A stretch of 5,822 nucleotides of DNA, taken from positions 1 to 5,822 of the forward strand of contig JAIWOJ010000167.1 in the NCBI GenBank assembly GCA_020216965.1, in the 5' to 3' direction. The DNA comes from Prosthecobacter sp. (GTDB lineage: Bacteria; Verrucomicrobiota; Verrucomicrobiia; Verrucomicrobiales; Verrucomicrobiaceae). Below are positions 4,882-5,822 of the stretch, in pieces. Position 1 is the first letter of the stretch, and each line of letters opens with the position of its first letter. A program made the translations under genes and the position numbers. A model generated the notes under the pieces. It was not told where the DNA came from. It was given only the letters and a program-made list of their open reading frames with translations, and made no database searches.

Positions 4882-5822
4882 TCAGGCGAGAATGGGCCTC
4901 ACCAACTCGCCATGCACATCCGTGAGTCGGTAGTCACGCCCTTGATAGCGGAAGGTGAGGCGTTCGTGGTCTAGCCCTAGGAGATGAAGCAGGGTGGCAT
5001 TCAAATCGTGGGTGTGGACAGCCCCATCTGCGACGCTGAAGCCGAGATCATCTGTGCGGCCGTAGGTGATGCCAGGACGCACCCCTCCGCCAGCCAGCCA
5101 CATGGTAAAAGCATCCTTGTGATGGTCGCGGCCTGGGCTGGTTTTGGTTCCATTGCCATCGATGCCTTGGCGCAACGGAGTGCGGCCAAACTCGCTGCCC
5201 CAGACCACAAGGGTCTCTTCCAGCAGTCCACGCTGTTTGAGATCGCGGATGAGGGCGGCCATGGGCTGGTCCACATCTCGCGTTTTGGCACGCAAGCGCT
5301 TGTCGAGCCCCCCGTGATGGTCCCAATCGGAGTCAAAGAGCTGCACCATGCGCACGCCGCGCTCGACGAGGCGGCGGGCTAGCAGGCAGTTGTTGGCAAA
5401 GGAGGCCCGGCCCGGCTGGGCACCATACATGGCCAGTGTGGCAGGGGATTCTTGGGATAGATCCATCAGCTCTGGCACGCTGGCCTGCATGCGATAGGCC
5501 ATTTCATACTGACTGATGCGGGTGGCGATTTCGGGGTCACCAACGATGCCGAGGTTCACTTCATTCATTGTGCGCACGGCGTCTAGGATCTGCCGTGTGT
5601 CAGCTCGGCGGCGCTCTTTGGGGTCAGTGAGGAAGAGCACCGGCTCTCCGCTACTGCGAAACTGCACCCCCTGATGCACGCTGGGCAGAAAGCCCGTGCT
5701 CCACAGTGATGTGCCCGCGCCGCCTGGCGGACCAGAGAGCAGGACGACGTAGCTGGGGAGGTCCCGATTTTCCGCGCCCAAGCCATAGGTTACCCACGCG
5801 CCAAGGCTGGGCCGTCCCCCTT
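4882..5822 (-). CDS. DUF1501 family protein, C-terminal part (N-terminus outside window)
   Basis: DUF1501 (PF07394) protein, related to the alkaline phosphatase/sulfatase fold; many members carry a Tat signal, which would lie outside this window. The frame stays open to the right edge: upstream of the nominal TTG at 5781 it reads [14 protein letters not shown], matching the family, so the true start is beyond 5822. About 312 residues are visible, roughly the C-terminal two thirds. Motifs in order: [10 protein letters not shown] and FRSSGEPVL; the region around [28 protein letters not shown] (near 5305-5333), which carries candidate metal-binding Asp/His; WGSEFGRTP (near 5177-5203); GRDHH (near 5115-5132); WLAGGGV..G..YG.TDD; and the typical end [21 protein letters not shown] followed by a LTDVHGE segment. 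In Planctomycetes and Verrucomicrobia such genes usually sit beside a DUF1549/DUF1553 cytochrome-type gene, which could lie just outside the window. The catalytic activity is not known. The NIPSNAP gene follows on the same strand. Confidence 0.94.
   Translation of the reverse strand, partial: GGRPSLGAWVTYGLGAENRDLPSYVVLLSGPPGGAGTSLWSTGFLPSVHQGVQFRSSGEPVLFLTDPKERRRADTRQILDAVRTMNEVNLGIVGDPEIATRISQYEMAYRMQASVPELMDLSQESPATLAMYGAQPGRASFANNCLLARRLVERGVRMVQLFDSDWDHHGGLDKRLRAKTRDVDQPMAALIRDLKQRGLLEETLVVWGSEFGRTPLRQGIDGNGTKTSPGRDHHKDAFTMWLAGGGVRPGITYGRTDDLGFSVADGAVHTHDLNATLLHLLGLDHERLTFRYQGRDYRLTDVHGELVRPILA

Noticed and set aside
4984..5382. 132-codon plus-strand open frame antisense to the DUF1501 gene
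   Set aside because: The minus strand encodes conserved DUF1501 motifs throughout; the plus-strand product shows no family features.

Overview
The window reads as a chromosomal segment of a Verrucomicrobiota-like bacterium, possibly near Prosthecobacter/Verrucomicrobium; the phylum is an inference and the genus only a guess. The reasons are a DUF1501 protein, which is abundant in Planctomycetes and Verrucomicrobia; a secreted double-NIPSNAP protein; small membrane proteins carrying an 'HSGG.SK...LP...R..YG' module of a kind common in verrucomicrobial hypothetical proteins; and a one-piece tmRNA with tag ANSNELALAA.

Left part, + strand (1-1964). A COG2509-type FAD-dependent dehydrogenase enters from before base 1 and ends at 1535. 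It is followed by a complete tmRNA gene (ssrA, 1613-1964). A plausible sigma70-type promoter lies just upstream of the tmRNA, and its acceptor stem, T arm, first pseudoknot and tag frame can all be read directly.

Right part, - strand (2056-5822), all genes reading leftward. Transcription order is: the C-terminal part of a DUF1501 protein (cut by the right edge), then a secreted protein of two tandem NIPSNAP domains. After a 107-bp gap comes a tight three-gene cluster: a small coiled-coil lipoprotein and two tandem paralogs, each with an N-terminal membrane helix, a long helical/coiled-coil segment and a small C-terminal module. Within this cluster the gaps are 30 bp and 23 bp, as in an operon. 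It converges on the tmRNA across a 91-bp intergenic stretch that holds a 7-bp inverted repeat.

How the genes may work together. The tmRNA (ribosome rescue) and the FAD enzyme are stand-alone genes. The three-gene cluster is the least explained part: its products would all be anchored in an envelope membrane and are all rich in coiled coil, so an envelope complex is possible, but function is unknown. The DUF1501 and NIPSNAP genes are co-directional and 65 bp apart and may be co-transcribed. No mobile element, CRISPR array, integrase, tRNA or defence gene was seen.
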